In this document: in pieces, positions 1-7,367 of the stretch | How positions within the stretch are numbered: position 1 is the first letter of the stretch | Layout: the number at the start of each line of letters is the position of its first letter | Virus record (IMG/VR): IMGVR_UViG_3300023170_000105 | Location: 1-32,524 of that record | Length of the DNA: 32,524 nt | Source: a virus | Direction: 5' to 3' (one strand) | Notes under the pieces: model-generated | The model's database searches: none | Seen by the model: only the letters and a program-made list of their open reading frames with translations | What the model was told of the DNA's origin: nothing | Program-made: the position numbers and the translations under genes

Positions 1-134
1 ATAACGTCAGCACTAACATATACATCAATATATTCTTGAACATTTAACCCCACAATATAACCACAACGACCGTCTCTGCCTTTAACAAGGTCTCCGACTT
101 TCCAATATTGTCCTTTGTAGAATAAGCTCTTCAT
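1..134 (-). CDS. Hypothetical protein, N-terminal part (runs off window)
   Basis: The frame begins at an ATG (132-134) and stays open for 44 codons to the window edge, so only the N-terminus is seen. A GGAG ribosome site lies about 6 bases upstream, just past the stop of the preceding small membrane protein gene. The visible peptide starts MKSLFYKGQYWKVGDLVKGR and contains a 'W-K-V-G-D-L-V' stretch typical of small SH3-like or KOW-like beta-barrels. That resemblance is weak and I assign no function. It is probably the last-read gene of the transcript starting near 366. Confidence 0.6.
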   Translation of the reverse strand, partial: MKSLFYKGQYWKVGDLVKGRDGRCGYIVGLNVQEYIDVYVSADV

Positions 135-135
135 G

Positions 136-324
136 TTAGGCTCCAATTAAATTAACCAAGAAGATAAAGATCTGATACATAACAACTGCTACCCCGATCC
201 AGAACGCTGCGATTGCTGAAATTGCAATCCAAGCACCGATAACAGTGTCTCCTGTTCTTAACACTGTTCTCATTATTTGTGAAACGAAAAGAGTAGAAAG
301 AAAGAAAAGTATAACCCAAGACAT
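136..324 (-). CDS. Small membrane protein with two TM segments
   Basis: This 62-residue protein is almost entirely hydrophobic. One predicted membrane helix spans about residues 3-17 and a second about 28-58, separated by a short loop with two Arg residues (RTVLRTGD). An AAGGAG ribosome site stands 5-6 bases before the ATG. It is the first gene after a sigma-70-like promoter at 366-395, and its stop codon sits just before the ribosome site of the next gene. The small size and two-helix topology would fit a holin-like or superinfection-exclusion membrane peptide, but nothing in the sequence decides this. Confidence 0.65.
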   Translation of the reverse strand: MSWVILFFLSTLFVSQIMRTVLRTGDTVIGAWIAISAIAAFWIGVAVVMYQIFIFLVNLIGA

Positions 325-365
325 TGTGTTCTCCTTTTTGTTTGGGCTTTTGCCAGTGTGAAATC

Positions 366-395
366 ATTATTGCACGATCTGGCAGGATCAGTCAA
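366..395 (-). promoter_or_regulatory. Sigma-70-like promoter
   Basis: Read on the minus strand, TTGACT (390-395) is followed after 18 bp by AATAAT (366-371), with TGC just before the -10. It lies in the 128-bp gap upstream of the two-TM gene. A loose inverted repeat (TGCCAG...CTGGCA, with GTG...CAC inside) surrounds the -10, and a GGCAAAAGCC mini-hairpin follows before the ribosome site. Confidence 0.55.
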
Positions 396-452
396 GAACT
401 ATTTCACAAGCGGTTGAAATGATTACTTTCCACTTGTCGTTCTCTCCAGTTC

Positions 453-662
453 TCATTTTTCCATCCACTGTTCTAGCTTTTGAATTGCCACTTCTTTACT
501 CCCAACCATCAATGAACCAAACGTTTCCGGATGATTTTCTGAATGGCAAAGAAGTAATTCAATAACTTCTTTGATCTCTTTTTCGATCTCTGGGATCACT
601 CCGTTGCAAACTGATCTTTTCCTTGTGATCTTTTTTGCGATCTTTTCTGCGATCTTACACAT
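453..662 (-). CDS. Small hypothetical protein, 69 aa
   Basis: I place the start at the ATG at 660-662 because AAGGAGGAGAA lies directly upstream. A longer frame back to 746 exists but has no ribosome site and overlaps the preceding gene. The protein starts MCKIAEKIAKKITRKRSV, a strongly basic amphipathic segment, followed by an acidic helix-forming region (EIEKEIKEVIELLL). No recognised domain. The start overlaps the end of the metallopeptidase gene by 8 bases, so the two are probably translationally coupled. An internal promoter at 718-746 could transcribe it separately. Confidence 0.6.
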   Translation of the reverse strand: MCKIAEKIAKKITRKRSVCNGVIPEIEKEIKEVIELLLCHSENHPETFGSLMVGSKEVAIQKLEQWMEK

Positions 663-1068
663 TTCTCCTCCTTGATACCACCCATTTGCAGTATGTGTAC
701 AAAAACTTTGAAGCGTAATTGTAATACTTTTCTTCGTCAATGTCAATCTTTAACCTTTTTGCCAAAGCCAAGCCTCTGTCCCAAGCATCGTATTCTTCTT
801 TCAAAACAGAGATCTTGTAAGGACGAAAAGGCTTATCAAACAACCTTGTATTGAAATCTACTTGCGCCTTGTACTTCTTCGCGTATGTATATATGTTTTG
901 TTGTAGCAGGAAGTGACCGCACTCATGCAGGATAGAGAACAATTGATTCTCTTTCTTGTTGTGCTTGTTGTATTTGATTGTTTTGGTGTAGCGATCGAAA
1001 AGATCGATCTTGTCAGGGATCAGGGTGATCCCTTTTGATTCGATCCAATCGGTTAGTTTTTTGTCCAT
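655..1068 (-). CDS. ImmA/IrrE-like zinc metallopeptidase (M78-type)
   Basis: The 137-residue protein carries an H-E-x-x-H zinc motif at residues 48-52 (HECGH), inside a hydrophobic helix (FSILHECGHFLL) as in ImmA/IrrE peptidases. Such enzymes cut repressors or regulators, and phage versions are common but rarely characterised. The rest is basic and Tyr/Lys rich; a downstream Glu (near EEYDAWDRGLALAKR) could be the third zinc ligand, as the E-x-x-A helix in this family often is. The start has an AAGGAG site 8 bases upstream and lies behind a strong promoter at 1087-1115. The target is unknown; a host or prophage repressor is one possibility. Confidence 0.7.
   Translation of the reverse strand: MDKKLTDWIESKGITLIPDKIDLFDRYTKTIKYNKHNKKENQLFSILHECGHFLLQQNIYTYAKKYKAQVDFNTRLFDKPFRPYKISVLKEEYDAWDRGLALAKRLKIDIDEEKYYNYASKFLYTYCKWVVSRRRNV
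718..746 (-). promoter_or_regulatory. Internal sigma-70-like promoter in metallopeptidase gene
   Basis: TTGACA (741-746), 17 bp, TACAAT (718-723) on the minus strand, 11 of 12 consensus bases. It lies in the 3' part of the metallopeptidase frame and would start RNA about 50 bases before the 69-aa gene. Confidence 0.45.
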
Positions 1069-1086
1069 TGCTGCTCCTTTTTATAA

Positions 1087-1115
1087 AGGATAGCACAATT
1101 TCAAGGGAATGTCAA
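1087..1115 (-). promoter_or_regulatory. Sigma-70-like promoter, -35 contains upstream stop codon
   Basis: TTGACA (1110-1115), 17 bp ending TGC, TATCCT (1087-1092). The TGA stop of the 126-aa gene (1112-1114) lies inside the -35 box. It directly precedes the metallopeptidase gene. Confidence 0.7.
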
Positions 1116-1492
1116 GAGGTTTCTCGTGTGGCGTGTCCGGGCTGGAGGTTGGATTTTTCGGAACCATAGGAGCCTTCCATTTTCCAATCCAAGATAGAAG
1201 GGCGATACTTAAAGGGAATGTTTTTCTTGATAGAGGGGATCAGAACATCTCTAACATATTTTTCAGGTGTTCTATCTCCAATAAACATTGAGTTAAACTT
1301 TACGATAGTTTTAATGTAAGTCCTGCTTGGTCTTTTGATTGTTTCCAACCCTCGCGTAACTGTGACGTTTGGAACAGAGCGAAGAATGTTTTCAAACTTC
1401 TTTGTTTCAATGTCACGGTCGCGAGCAAAAGAAAACAAAACATAAACTTCAAAAATCTCAAACTCAAGGTCTTCTAGTAATAATTTCTTCAT
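1112..1492 (-). CDS. Conserved-looking phage protein of unknown function, 126 aa
   Basis: The start is placed at the ATG at 1490-1492 (MKKLLLEDLEFEIFEVYV), preceded by GAGGAAATC. The frame continues upstream to 1567, but that part overlaps the 27-residue membrane peptide in another frame. The body reads like a small alpha/beta protein: R-D-I-E-T-K-K-F-E-N-I-L-R-S-V-P-N-V-T-V, then an alternating beta stretch and a C-terminal K/R-rich region. The layout (regulatory-size, 'PNVTV' strand after a helix) is reminiscent of ferredoxin-like folds; I recognise no specific family. The stop lies in the -35 box of the next promoter. Confidence 0.55.
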   Translation of the reverse strand: MKKLLLEDLEFEIFEVYVLFSFARDRDIETKKFENILRSVPNVTVTRGLETIKRPSRTYIKTIVKFNSMFIGDRTPEKYVRDVLIPSIKKNIPFKYRPSILDWKMEGSYGSEKSNLQPGHATRETS

Positions 1493-1505
1493 AAGATTTC
1501 CTCTA

Positions 1506-1589
1506 TTAATAAAACATAAAGCACAAAGTAACAATACAAGAAATATAAAATCCAATTGCACCTGCACAGCATTTTTCTCTAAAGTCCAT
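1506..1589 (-). CDS. 27-residue single-pass membrane microprotein
   Basis: A short frame fills the gap between Hsp20 and the 126-aa gene. It has a near-perfect ribosome site (AAGGAGG, six bases before ATG at 1587-1589) and ends with TAA 13 bases before the next start. The peptide begins MDFREKCCAGAIGFYISC and continues as one hydrophobic stretch to a C-terminal FMFY. It has three Cys in or near the helix. The strong ribosome site and neat fit between neighbours are the main support; there is no homology argument. Confidence 0.5.
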   Translation of the reverse strand: MDFREKCCAGAIGFYISCIVTLCFMFY

Positions 1590-1636
1590 TTTTAACCTCC
1601 TTTTTGTATATAAATAGAAGAAATCCCAGTGTTTTC

Positions 1637-2023
1637 TTAATTAATTTCGATCTTTTTTGTTGTCGGCTTGACAGGCTCCACTTTTGGAATTGAAATCTCA
1701 AAGATGCCATCCTGTGCTTTTGCCGAGATCTTTTCAAGATCAGTGTTTTCTGGGAGTGTCCAGCTTTTCTTGAAAGAAGAACAGAAGTAACTGTTTTCTT
1801 TTTCTTCGTTGTGTTCGTGAGAAACTGTCAAAACATCCCCAACAACCTGAATGTCAACCAATTCCTTGGGGACACCAACGGCTGCAATCTGGATCTTGAA
1901 CTGATCGCTCTCCGAAACAACCTTTGTTTGAACTTTTGTTCTTTGATAGCTTGACCTAACATCCAGAGGTCGATCAAAGAAAAGATCAAAAAGTCCATCG
2001 TTTTTTGTGGTAAGTGCAAACAT
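1637..2023 (-). CDS. Hsp20/alpha-crystallin small heat-shock protein
   Basis: This 128-residue protein has the alpha-crystallin layout. A variable N-terminus (MFALTTKNDGLFDLFFDRP) is followed by a beta-rich core (FKIQIAAVGVPKELVDIQVV), the family signature G-x-L/F-x-x-x-x-P-K (GIFEISIPK) and a C-terminal I-x-I anchor (IEI). It would act as an ATP-independent holdase keeping unfolding proteins soluble, and works with the phage GroEL and GroES-like proteins elsewhere in this window. The start at 2021-2023 is set by AAGGAGATTTATT; an upstream in-frame extension runs through the promoter. Hsp20 genes are known from T4-like marine phages. Confidence 0.9.
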   Translation of the reverse strand: MFALTTKNDGLFDLFFDRPLDVRSSYQRTKVQTKVVSESDQFKIQIAAVGVPKELVDIQVVGDVLTVSHEHNEEKENSYFCSSFKKSWTLPENTDLEKISAKAQDGIFEISIPKVEPVKPTTKKIEIN

Positions 2024-2047
2024 AATAAATCTCCTTTTGTTTGAAAT

Positions 2048-2059
2048 GGGCTTTTGCCC
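2048..2059 (-). other. Leader hairpin GGGC-AAAA-GCCC
   Basis: A 4-bp GC stem with an AAAA loop lies in the 5' leader of hsp20, about 13 bases after the promoter -10 box. Similar mini-hairpins occur in the leaders at about 342-352 and 26350-26362. They lack a U-run, so RNA stability or ribosome access is more likely than termination. Confidence 0.4.
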
Positions 2060-2071
2060 TTTTGTGTTGAA

Positions 2072-2100
2072 AGTATAACCATTCTGTCTTTGCTTGTCAA
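2072..2100 (-). promoter_or_regulatory. Sigma-70-like promoter for hsp20
   Basis: TTGACA (2095-2100), 17 bp, TATACT (2072-2077). The TGA stop of the upstream MORN gene (2097-2099) is inside the -35 box. The stretch AAAAAAACTTCTTGACA is shared with the promoter at 2839-2867. Confidence 0.75.
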
Positions 2101-2498
2101 GAAGTTTTTTTGATTTTGTTCCCATAGAAATACTCTTCGTCAATGAGGAGGTCTCCATCTTCATACCACTCTTTGAACACACCGTGCTTCATTCCGTGGA
2201 AGCAGTGTTGTTCAAAACTCTTCTTTCCGTTTTCCCACCACCCTTCCTGCTTTCCGTGCTTTTCCCCGTGGAGGTAGTGCCGTTCACAGAACTTCTGCCC
2301 GTTCGGATACCACTTTTTCCACTCTCCGTGCCACTCTTCATGGAGATAGTGCCATTCAAACTCTTTCTGTCCATTATCATACTCCATCACCATCTTCCTC
2401 CACCCCAACCTTGAAAGGTATTTGTGTTCTTCTTGAGTTAGATCTTGAGGGAGTGATCCGCCTTCATTGATCCATTTTCTGATCTCTTTTGTTCTCAT
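2097..2498 (-). CDS. MORN-type (YwqK-like) repeat protein, copy A
   Basis: The 133-residue protein is built of about four copies of a roughly 23-residue unit of the type 'NGQK-x-x-E-x-x-Y-L-H-G-x-x-H-G-x-x-x-x-W'. This matches the MORN-variant repeat found in YwqK-like proteins, some of which are annotated as antitoxins. Its first 24 residues and last 15 are nearly identical to those of the adjacent copy B, so the pair arose by tandem duplication, with copy A carrying one more repeat. Translation starts at an ATG overlapping the stop of copy B (ATGA). There is no strong ribosome site, which suggests coupling. The role is unknown; such repeats usually bind lipid or protein. Confidence 0.75.
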   Translation of the reverse strand: MRTKEIRKWINEGGSLPQDLTQEEHKYLSRLGWRKMVMEYDNGQKEFEWHYLHEEWHGEWKKWYPNGQKFCERHYLHGEKHGKQEGWWENGKKSFEQHCFHGMKHGVFKEWYEDGDLLIDEEYFYGNKIKKTS

Positions 2499-2815
2499 TT
2501 GATTTTGTTCCCGTAGAAATATTCTTCGTCAATGAAGAGGTTTCCGTCTTTATCCCAACCTTTGAACACACCGTGCTTCATTCCGTGGAGGAAGTTCCAT
2601 TCATAAGACTTCTGTCCGCTGCTCCACCATGATTCTTTCTTTCCGTGCTGTTTCCCTCGGAGGTAGTACCGTTCATAGCTCTTCTGCCCGTTGTTATGCC
2701 AGCCTTGCAACTTCAAACACTCCAATCCCTTGAGGTGTTCTTTTTCTTCTTGTGTCAGATCTTGAGGGAGCGATCCTCCTTCATTGATCCATTTTCTGAT
2801 CTCTTTTGTTCTCAT
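2495..2815 (-). CDS. MORN-type (YwqK-like) repeat protein, copy B
   Basis: This 106-residue paralogue of copy A shares the opening MRTKEIRKWINEGGSLPQDL and the ending around DEEYFYGNKIK, with about three MORN-type units between them. The start at 2813-2815 has GGAGG five bases upstream; a methionine four codons earlier lacks such spacing. It is the first gene after the promoter at 2839-2867. Differences between the copies are concentrated in the repeats, as expected for divergent binding surfaces. A third remnant of the same 3' end lies at 27000-27035. Confidence 0.75.
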   Translation of the reverse strand: MRTKEIRKWINEGGSLPQDLTQEEKEHLKGLECLKLQGWHNNGQKSYERYYLRGKQHGKKESWWSSGQKSYEWNFLHGMKHGVFKGWDKDGNLFIDEEYFYGNKIK

Positions 2816-2838
2816 TTGAACCTCCAACGTTTGCAGCC

Positions 2839-2867
2839 ATTATTGCAAAGTTGGGCTGAAATGTCAA
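2839..2867 (-). promoter_or_regulatory. Sigma-70-like promoter for the MORN pair
   Basis: TTGACA (2862-2867), 17 bp ending TGC, AATAAT (2839-2844). The -35 contains the TGA stop (2864-2866) of the zinc-knuckle gene. An inverted repeat TTTGCA/TGCAAA flanks the -10, giving operator-like symmetry. Confidence 0.75.
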
Positions 2868-3532
2868 GAAGTTTTTTTGAAGTGGTCTTTAAGATACTGG
2901 TGGACGAGGGTGTAGAACTTTGTGTAGGAGCGATTGTAGGAGTGATGAAGGTTGTTTGGGTATTCACCTGACAAAACAATATTGTTTATATCAGATAACC
3001 TCCCCAACTCTTCTTGGATACTTTTTTCGTTGTCTGTCTGATAAACATTGATAACATCGGAGTACAGCTTTGAATTGACACCAGTTGTATGATTTAGTTT
3101 AATAAGGCTGTTCTGTTCTCTAACTTCTGGGAACTTTTTCAACAAGAACATCCTGACTTGTTCTATCTGTGTTAGATGGAAATGGTCTGGCTTCATTGTT
3201 TTTTGATTTAATACTTTAATACAGTAGTAGGTGTGAGGGAAGAACCAGTTGTTATTGTTTTTCCAATTAAACTCAAAAAGAGAATTGGCAGAGAAGTTTC
3301 TCCAAGCAATATCTAGGATGACACCGTTTGTTGGAGTAATCTCTTTTGATTTGTAAACCTGACAAAAGACCCCACGGTGAAGTCCAGTTGACACGATAAT
3401 GTCTTTTGCTATCTCTGTTAGCCAATGGGTGATTTCTTTTTGCAGATGCTCGTGCTGTATGTATCTTCTACAAGTGCGAACATTGTGATTTTTCTTACCG
3501 CAAAAAGAACAAGCCATTGGTATTACCTTCAT
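2864..3532 (-). CDS. Zinc-knuckle protein of unknown function, 222 aa
   Basis: Residues 8-21 form a perfect C-x2-C-x4-H-x4-C zinc knuckle (Cys8, Cys11, His16, Cys21), the type that binds single-stranded RNA or DNA. The remaining 200 residues are not recognised. They are mixed alpha/beta, rich in Asn, His and aromatic residues, and end in KKTS. The ATG at 3530-3532 overlaps the upstream stop (ATGA). A second ATG at 3515-3517 has AAGGT upstream and would still keep the knuckle, so the start is uncertain by five codons. Nucleic-acid binding is an inference from the knuckle alone. Confidence 0.65.
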   Translation of the reverse strand: MKVIPMACSFCGKKNHNVRTCRRYIQHEHLQKEITHWLTEIAKDIIVSTGLHRGVFCQVYKSKEITPTNGVILDIAWRNFSANSLFEFNWKNNNNWFFPHTYYCIKVLNQKTMKPDHFHLTQIEQVRMFLLKKFPEVREQNSLIKLNHTTGVNSKLYSDVINVYQTDNEKSIQEELGRLSDINNIVLSGEYPNNLHHSYNRSYTKFYTLVHQYLKDHFKKTS

Positions 3533-3864
3533 AGTTTAAATTGTGCCAACAAGATCAAACAAGCCAAAACAAAACAAGTCAAAGACCGTAAAGTAAAGAA
3601 AGGCTCATTTAGAAACATATAACTAAATACAGGCCAAACCAAAAAGCTCGCTGCAAACGCAATAAAACGATTGCCCCACGAGCCAAAGTCCTCGTAACCG
3701 TACTTGAAACCAAGCATAAAAATTATACCAGAAGGAGTTCCAAACAAAAAAAGTGGAGTGAAGAGCTTGCCTTCAAACCACTTAATACAAAACCCTGCAT
3801 TAAGTTGTAACCAGCTTAATGCGTGTCCTATTGTGAATAGGAACATTAGGATGAAAAACTTCAT
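3529..3864 (-). CDS. Integral membrane protein, about four TM segments
   Basis: The 111-residue protein has hydrophobic stretches at about residues 2-21, 34-53, 66-84 and 90-108, connected by short polar loops (KWFEGK; KYGYEDFGSWGNR). It has no signal cleavage motif and no recognised domain. It starts one base after the stop of the FlbD-like gene and ends in an ATGA overlap with the zinc-knuckle gene, so it belongs to a tightly coupled run from 4467 to 2864. Its place near the GroEL and structural-type genes does not define a role. Confidence 0.65.
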   Translation of the reverse strand: MKFFILMFLFTIGHALSWLQLNAGFCIKWFEGKLFTPLFLFGTPSGIIFMLGFKYGYEDFGSWGNRFIAFAASFLVWPVFSYMFLNEPFFTLRSLTCFVLACLILLAQFKL

Positions 3865-4161
3865 TTAACCTTTTAAAAGACCTCTTTGGGTGGCTAGCTT
3901 TTCGTTGATAGCTTGCGGTGTTCCCACAACAACAATAGAAGAAACAGAGCCAGAGTCATGGAGGTTCAACCTAGTAAAAGAAGTTGCCTCATTCAAACCT
4001 TCAGGAAGAACACCTTCTTGTAGATAAGTTCTCATCATTGTTTCTTCTCTAATCAGAGAAACGCTTTTTGGATTAACATAAACTTTTCTTAAATTAAAAT
4101 CCCTTTTGGGAGCATTTGTGTAATTTGTTCTTGCAAAAACTTCAACCAATTCTACCAGCAT
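3865..4161 (-). CDS. Small protein with FlbD-like core
   Basis: This 98-residue protein contains 'RKVYVNPKSVSLIRE', a middle region, and then 'SSIVVVGTPQAINEKL'. The pattern (strand with V-N-P, helix/strand, V-V-x-x-x-x-x-x-I) resembles the short FlbD/DUF-type proteins whose members read 'VNP..I..I...V..G...VV.E....V...I'. The resemblance is from memory and weak, so the functional link to flagella should not be carried over. The start has GGAGG eight bases upstream. Confidence 0.5.
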   Translation of the reverse strand: MLVELVEVFARTNYTNAPKRDFNLRKVYVNPKSVSLIREETMMRTYLQEGVLPEGLNEATSFTRLNLHDSGSVSSIVVVGTPQAINEKLATQRGLLKG

Positions 4162-4173
4162 TCCTGCCTCCTG

Positions 4174-4467
4174 TTATTTTGTTGTGATTAGTTTCCATAC
4201 AGTAACGACCAAAAGTCCCAAGGTTGTTGTAGCAACAGACCAAAGAACTTTTGATACTCCGTTCTTCCAGTTTTCCAACTGTTTAATTCTAGCGTACAAA
4301 CCAGTTTCAGGGTTGTACACTGCGTCTTTAATTTGTTTAATGTCCGATGCCATTTGCTCTTGGCGTTTATTAATCTCGTCTACTGTAAGGGAAATCTTTT
4401 TTAATTCAAAGTCGATCTCCATGTCCAAGTTTTTAATCGCTTGCATTGAATCTTTAGATGGTGTCAT
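4174..4467 (-). CDS. Coiled-coil protein with C-terminal TM anchor (XhlA-like)
   Basis: The 97-residue protein has an N-terminal heptad-rich region (about residues 12-48), a 'YNPETGLYARIKQLENWK' linker and one C-terminal hydrophobic helix (about 72-94) ending KLITTK. This architecture matches XhlA-type haemolysin or phage lysis-accessory proteins, which are also short coiled coils with a C-terminal anchor. A lysis role is possible but unproven. AAGGAGG stands seven bases before the start. It follows groEL after a 39-bp gap. Confidence 0.6.
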   Translation of the reverse strand: MTPSKDSMQAIKNLDMEIDFELKKISLTVDEINKRQEQMASDIKQIKDAVYNPETGLYARIKQLENWKNGVSKVLWSVATTTLGLLVVTVWKLITTK

Positions 4468-4506
4468 TTTATTTCCCTCCTTTCAATGTCATACACAATA
4501 ATTAGT

Positions 4507-6075
4507 TCAAACCTCTACAATGGCGTGGTTGGAAGTAATTAAAGTTCCAGCGACAGAGACAGCGTTGAGCAAAGCACATCGTGTGACTTTAACAGGATCA
4601 ATGATACCATCTTCAACAAAGTTTGTCAACTTGTTTCTCTGGAAGTTGTAACCCCAGTCTTTCTTTCCCTTCTCTGCTCTCTCCAAACAAACAGAAGCAT
4701 CCAGACCACAGTTGTCTGCAATCTGCCTGAAAGGTTTCTCGCAAGCCTTCAAAACAATCTTGTAGCCAGCGATCTGATCTTCGTTGTCTCCTTTGGGCTT
4801 GAGCTTTCTTCTAGCTTTCAGGAGAGCCATCCCTCCTCCAACAACGATCCCTTCTTCCTGTGCGGAGCGAACTGCCTCCAAAGCATCTTCAATGCGATGT
4901 TTTCTTTCAATCATTTCCACTTCTGTTAGACCACCAACTCTGATAACTGACACGCCAGAAGCCAACCTTGTGATCCTTTCTTGGATTCTTTCGCACTCGT
5001 GAATGTCATCTGTTTGTTTGATCTCTTCTGTTAGTGCGTCAATTCTTTTGTCGATCTTTTCAGGATCTCCGCCACCTCCCATAAAGACTGTGTTGTTCTT
5101 GATTGAATCAACAGACTTTGTTGAGCCGAGCATTTCCAAAGTAACATCTCGCAAAGACATTCCTTTCTCCATTGAAACCATTGTGGCTCCCGTAGAGATT
5201 GCAAGGTCTTCCATGATCTTTCTTCGCTCTGTTCCAAAGCGAGGAGGCTTAACAGCCAAGATCTTCAAAGAGCCTCGAACAGTGTTCATGATCAAAGCAG
5301 CTAATGCTTGACCCTCAAGGGCATCAGCCACGATCACTAGTGGCCTTCCATCTCTTGCGACCAGTTCCAAAGCAGGAAGCATATCTTCGACCATCTCTAC
5401 CTTGTGGTCAGTGATTAGAATATGCGCGTTAGACAGCCTAGCAGCCCCTCTACGCTCATCTGTGATGAAAGCCGATGCTACCCAGCCTGTGTCGATTCTA
5501 AAGCCTTCAATGGTCTGTAAGGTGGTTTCTAGGCTGTTGCCTTCTTCAATGTTGATTGCACCGTCTCTACCTGCTTTCTCAATTGCTTCTGCAATAAGAG
5601 AACCAATCTTTTGATCGTTGTTGGCAGAGATTGTTGCAACCCTTTCAATATCTTCAATTGAAGAAACAGGGTTGCTTTGCTTTTGAAGGTTCCCAATAAG
5701 ATCTTCTGCTGCTTTCTCCATTCCTCTTTTCAGATCAGTAGGGGAAAGTCCTGCTGAAATGTATTTCTGGGACTCTTCGTAGATTGCAGAAGCAAGAACA
5801 GTTGTTGTTGTGGTTCCATCGCCAGCGTCGTTTGCTGTTTTTTGTGATGCTTGTTTAAGAACCTGCGCTCCGATGTTTTCAAATGGATCTTCAAATGAAA
5901 CAAAGTTTGCAACTGTTACTCCATCTTTTGTGATGATTGGGGTTGTATCTTTTTGATGTAGAATAACATTTCTTCCTTTCGGGCCGAGAGTTGAAGAAAC
6001 ATACTCTGTTAGGGTTTTGATCCCTTTTTGGATCTTTTCTTGAAGTTGTTTTTTTGAATTGTATTCTAGCGGCAT
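4507..6075 (-). CDS. groL: GroEL-type chaperonin
   Basis: The 522-residue protein aligns over its length with bacterial GroEL. Visible motifs are the nucleotide-binding TLGPKGRNV and KDGVTVA near the N-terminus, GDGTTTTTVLA at about residue 86, and the signature A-Q-E-E-G-I-V-V-G-G-G in the C-terminal equatorial domain. The ATPase aspartates (KDGVTVA; RIEDAL) are kept, so it should be active. It lacks the flexible GGM-repeat tail of bacterial GroEL and ends NHAIVEV. It would fold phage proteins, probably the capsid protein, with a co-chaperonin; a GroES-like gene lies at 19093-19356. AGGAGG precedes the start by 5 bases. Confidence 0.97.
   Translation of the reverse strand: MPLEYNSKKQLQEKIQKGIKTLTEYVSSTLGPKGRNVILHQKDTTPIITKDGVTVANFVSFEDPFENIGAQVLKQASQKTANDAGDGTTTTTVLASAIYEESQKYISAGLSPTDLKRGMEKAAEDLIGNLQKQSNPVSSIEDIERVATISANNDQKIGSLIAEAIEKAGRDGAINIEEGNSLETTLQTIEGFRIDTGWVASAFITDERRGAARLSNAHILITDHKVEMVEDMLPALELVARDGRPLVIVADALEGQALAALIMNTVRGSLKILAVKPPRFGTERRKIMEDLAISTGATMVSMEKGMSLRDVTLEMLGSTKSVDSIKNNTVFMGGGGDPEKIDKRIDALTEEIKQTDDIHECERIQERITRLASGVSVIRVGGLTEVEMIERKHRIEDALEAVRSAQEEGIVVGGGMALLKARRKLKPKGDNEDQIAGYKIVLKACEKPFRQIADNCGLDASVCLERAEKGKKDWGYNFQRNKLTNFVEDGIIDPVKVTRCALLNAVSVAGTLITSNHAIVEV
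4601..4629 (-). promoter_or_regulatory. Possible internal promoter in groEL
   Basis: TTGACA (4624-4629), 17 bp, TATCAT (4601-4606). It lies near the 3' end of groEL and would transcribe the small membrane genes downstream. Because it is inside a conserved coding region, chance cannot be excluded. Confidence 0.35.
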
Positions 6076-6083
6076 ATGCCCTC

Positions 6084-7367
6084 CTATTTAATCAGCTTAT
6101 CCGTTTCTGTTTTCAAAGTTCCGGCATTGCCGGATGCCTGCAAAGCGTGTTTCTTTCTTCCAGTTTCACCCTCATCTGATAAGAAATATTTATTTGTATT
6201 CATTGTAATTTCTTGCAATGCTCTGTAAATTGGAATCAAACTATCTTCTAGATCTTTGGCATATTCTTTTGCAACGGCTTTTAACTTTTCGCGACCCAGA
6301 TCTAACTTACCGATTAGTACTGCTGTATTTTTCACATACGCTGGACTGATCAAGAATTGTTCTTCTTTTTGATATCCGGGAGTTAACTTCAGTGCGTCGA
6401 GCAACTCGTTTGGCCTCTTTTCACGCAATTCCTTATAAGCTTCAAGACTACCATACAGCTTTTTTGTATTCGCGCTGACAACTGGGGCCTGTCCCGGAGA
6501 ATATTTAATTTGGACTTCCGCGTCTTCGCCGTCTTTCAAGTTTTTAATAGCTTCTTTTGCTGCTTGTACTCCGCCTGTGACCGGATACTCTTCCGGATCC
6601 TCTTCATCATTGTCTTCGGGGACGTAGTATAATTTGCCGTCGGAGTCGATCTTAAGATCCTTAACCTTCACAAGACCTGTATAGTACTTATCTTTCATTT
6701 CACCACTGCTGAAGCCGATGTAGTCCAGAAATGTCTTTAAGTTAAGTTCAAATTCATAAAACGCCAGTACCCCTTCGCCTTGTTTTTCAACGACCAAGTA
6801 TTTTACATAGTCGCTTTTATCAAAATGGTTAACCAAGTTAAAAAACGATCCCTTGACAGAAGTTTTAGGAGAAAGGACTTTCAAACTATAAGGCTCTCCA
6901 TTCAATTCAACGTCAACAATTGGAAGGTTTCCAGTTTCTTCATCTTTATCAGCAATCTGCAAAGAGCGCGAACCACCAAAAAGACCTGCTAGGAAAGCTT
7001 CAAACAGAAACCCAGCCGTTGAAGCATTGTACTCATCCATAATATTAGAGAAAATCTCTGTGAACAAAAGATTTGAAAAGATCTCATTGATCTTTCTTTC
7101 CGGTTGATATTCCAAGAACTTACTCACACTGTCCAATTTTTCCTCAACAGTGTTTCCCTTAACATTCTTCATAAGAAGTTCTAGAACCTGTCGATCTTCC
7201 GAGTCTGGCTGTCCCCACGCTTCCGTGATCTTGATTGTCGGGAAGGGAATAGACATGTCATCCGAAGCGCGAGCGTTAACCTGTGCTTGGACAGAAGGTG
7301 ATCTTTCTTCAAACAATTCAACTTGTTCACGGATAAGTTCCAAAAGTTCATTAATTTTCAATTCCAT
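6084..7367 (-). CDS. Unknown 427-aa protein, possible degenerate PD-(D/E)xK fold
   Basis: I do not recognise this protein. It has a helical N-terminus (ELLELIREQVELFEERSPSV), a central alpha/beta region and a charged C-terminal part ending TETDKLIK. The central region reads FLFEAFLAGLFGG ... PIVDVELNG-EPYSLKVLSP. That order (Glu helix, Asp, then S-x-K on a strand) resembles the PD-(D/E)xK nuclease core with Ser replacing the second acid, so a dead or structural version of the fold is possible. It sits between the ClpP-like protease and GroEL, with gaps of 8-12 bases, which suggests a virion-assembly or host-takeover role. The ribosome site (AAGGAA) is moderate. Confidence 0.6.
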   Translation of the reverse strand: MELKINELLELIREQVELFEERSPSVQAQVNARASDDMSIPFPTIKITEAWGQPDSEDRQVLELLMKNVKGNTVEEKLDSVSKFLEYQPERKINEIFSNLLFTEIFSNIMDEYNASTAGFLFEAFLAGLFGGSRSLQIADKDEETGNLPIVDVELNGEPYSLKVLSPKTSVKGSFFNLVNHFDKSDYVKYLVVEKQGEGVLAFYEFELNLKTFLDYIGFSSGEMKDKYYTGLVKVKDLKIDSDGKLYYVPEDNDEEDPEEYPVTGGVQAAKEAIKNLKDGEDAEVQIKYSPGQAPVVSANTKKLYGSLEAYKELREKRPNELLDALKLTPGYQKEEQFLISPAYVKNTAVLIGKLDLGREKLKAVAKEYAKDLEDSLIPIYRALQEITMNTNKYFLSDEGETGRKKHALQASGNAGTLKTETDKLIK

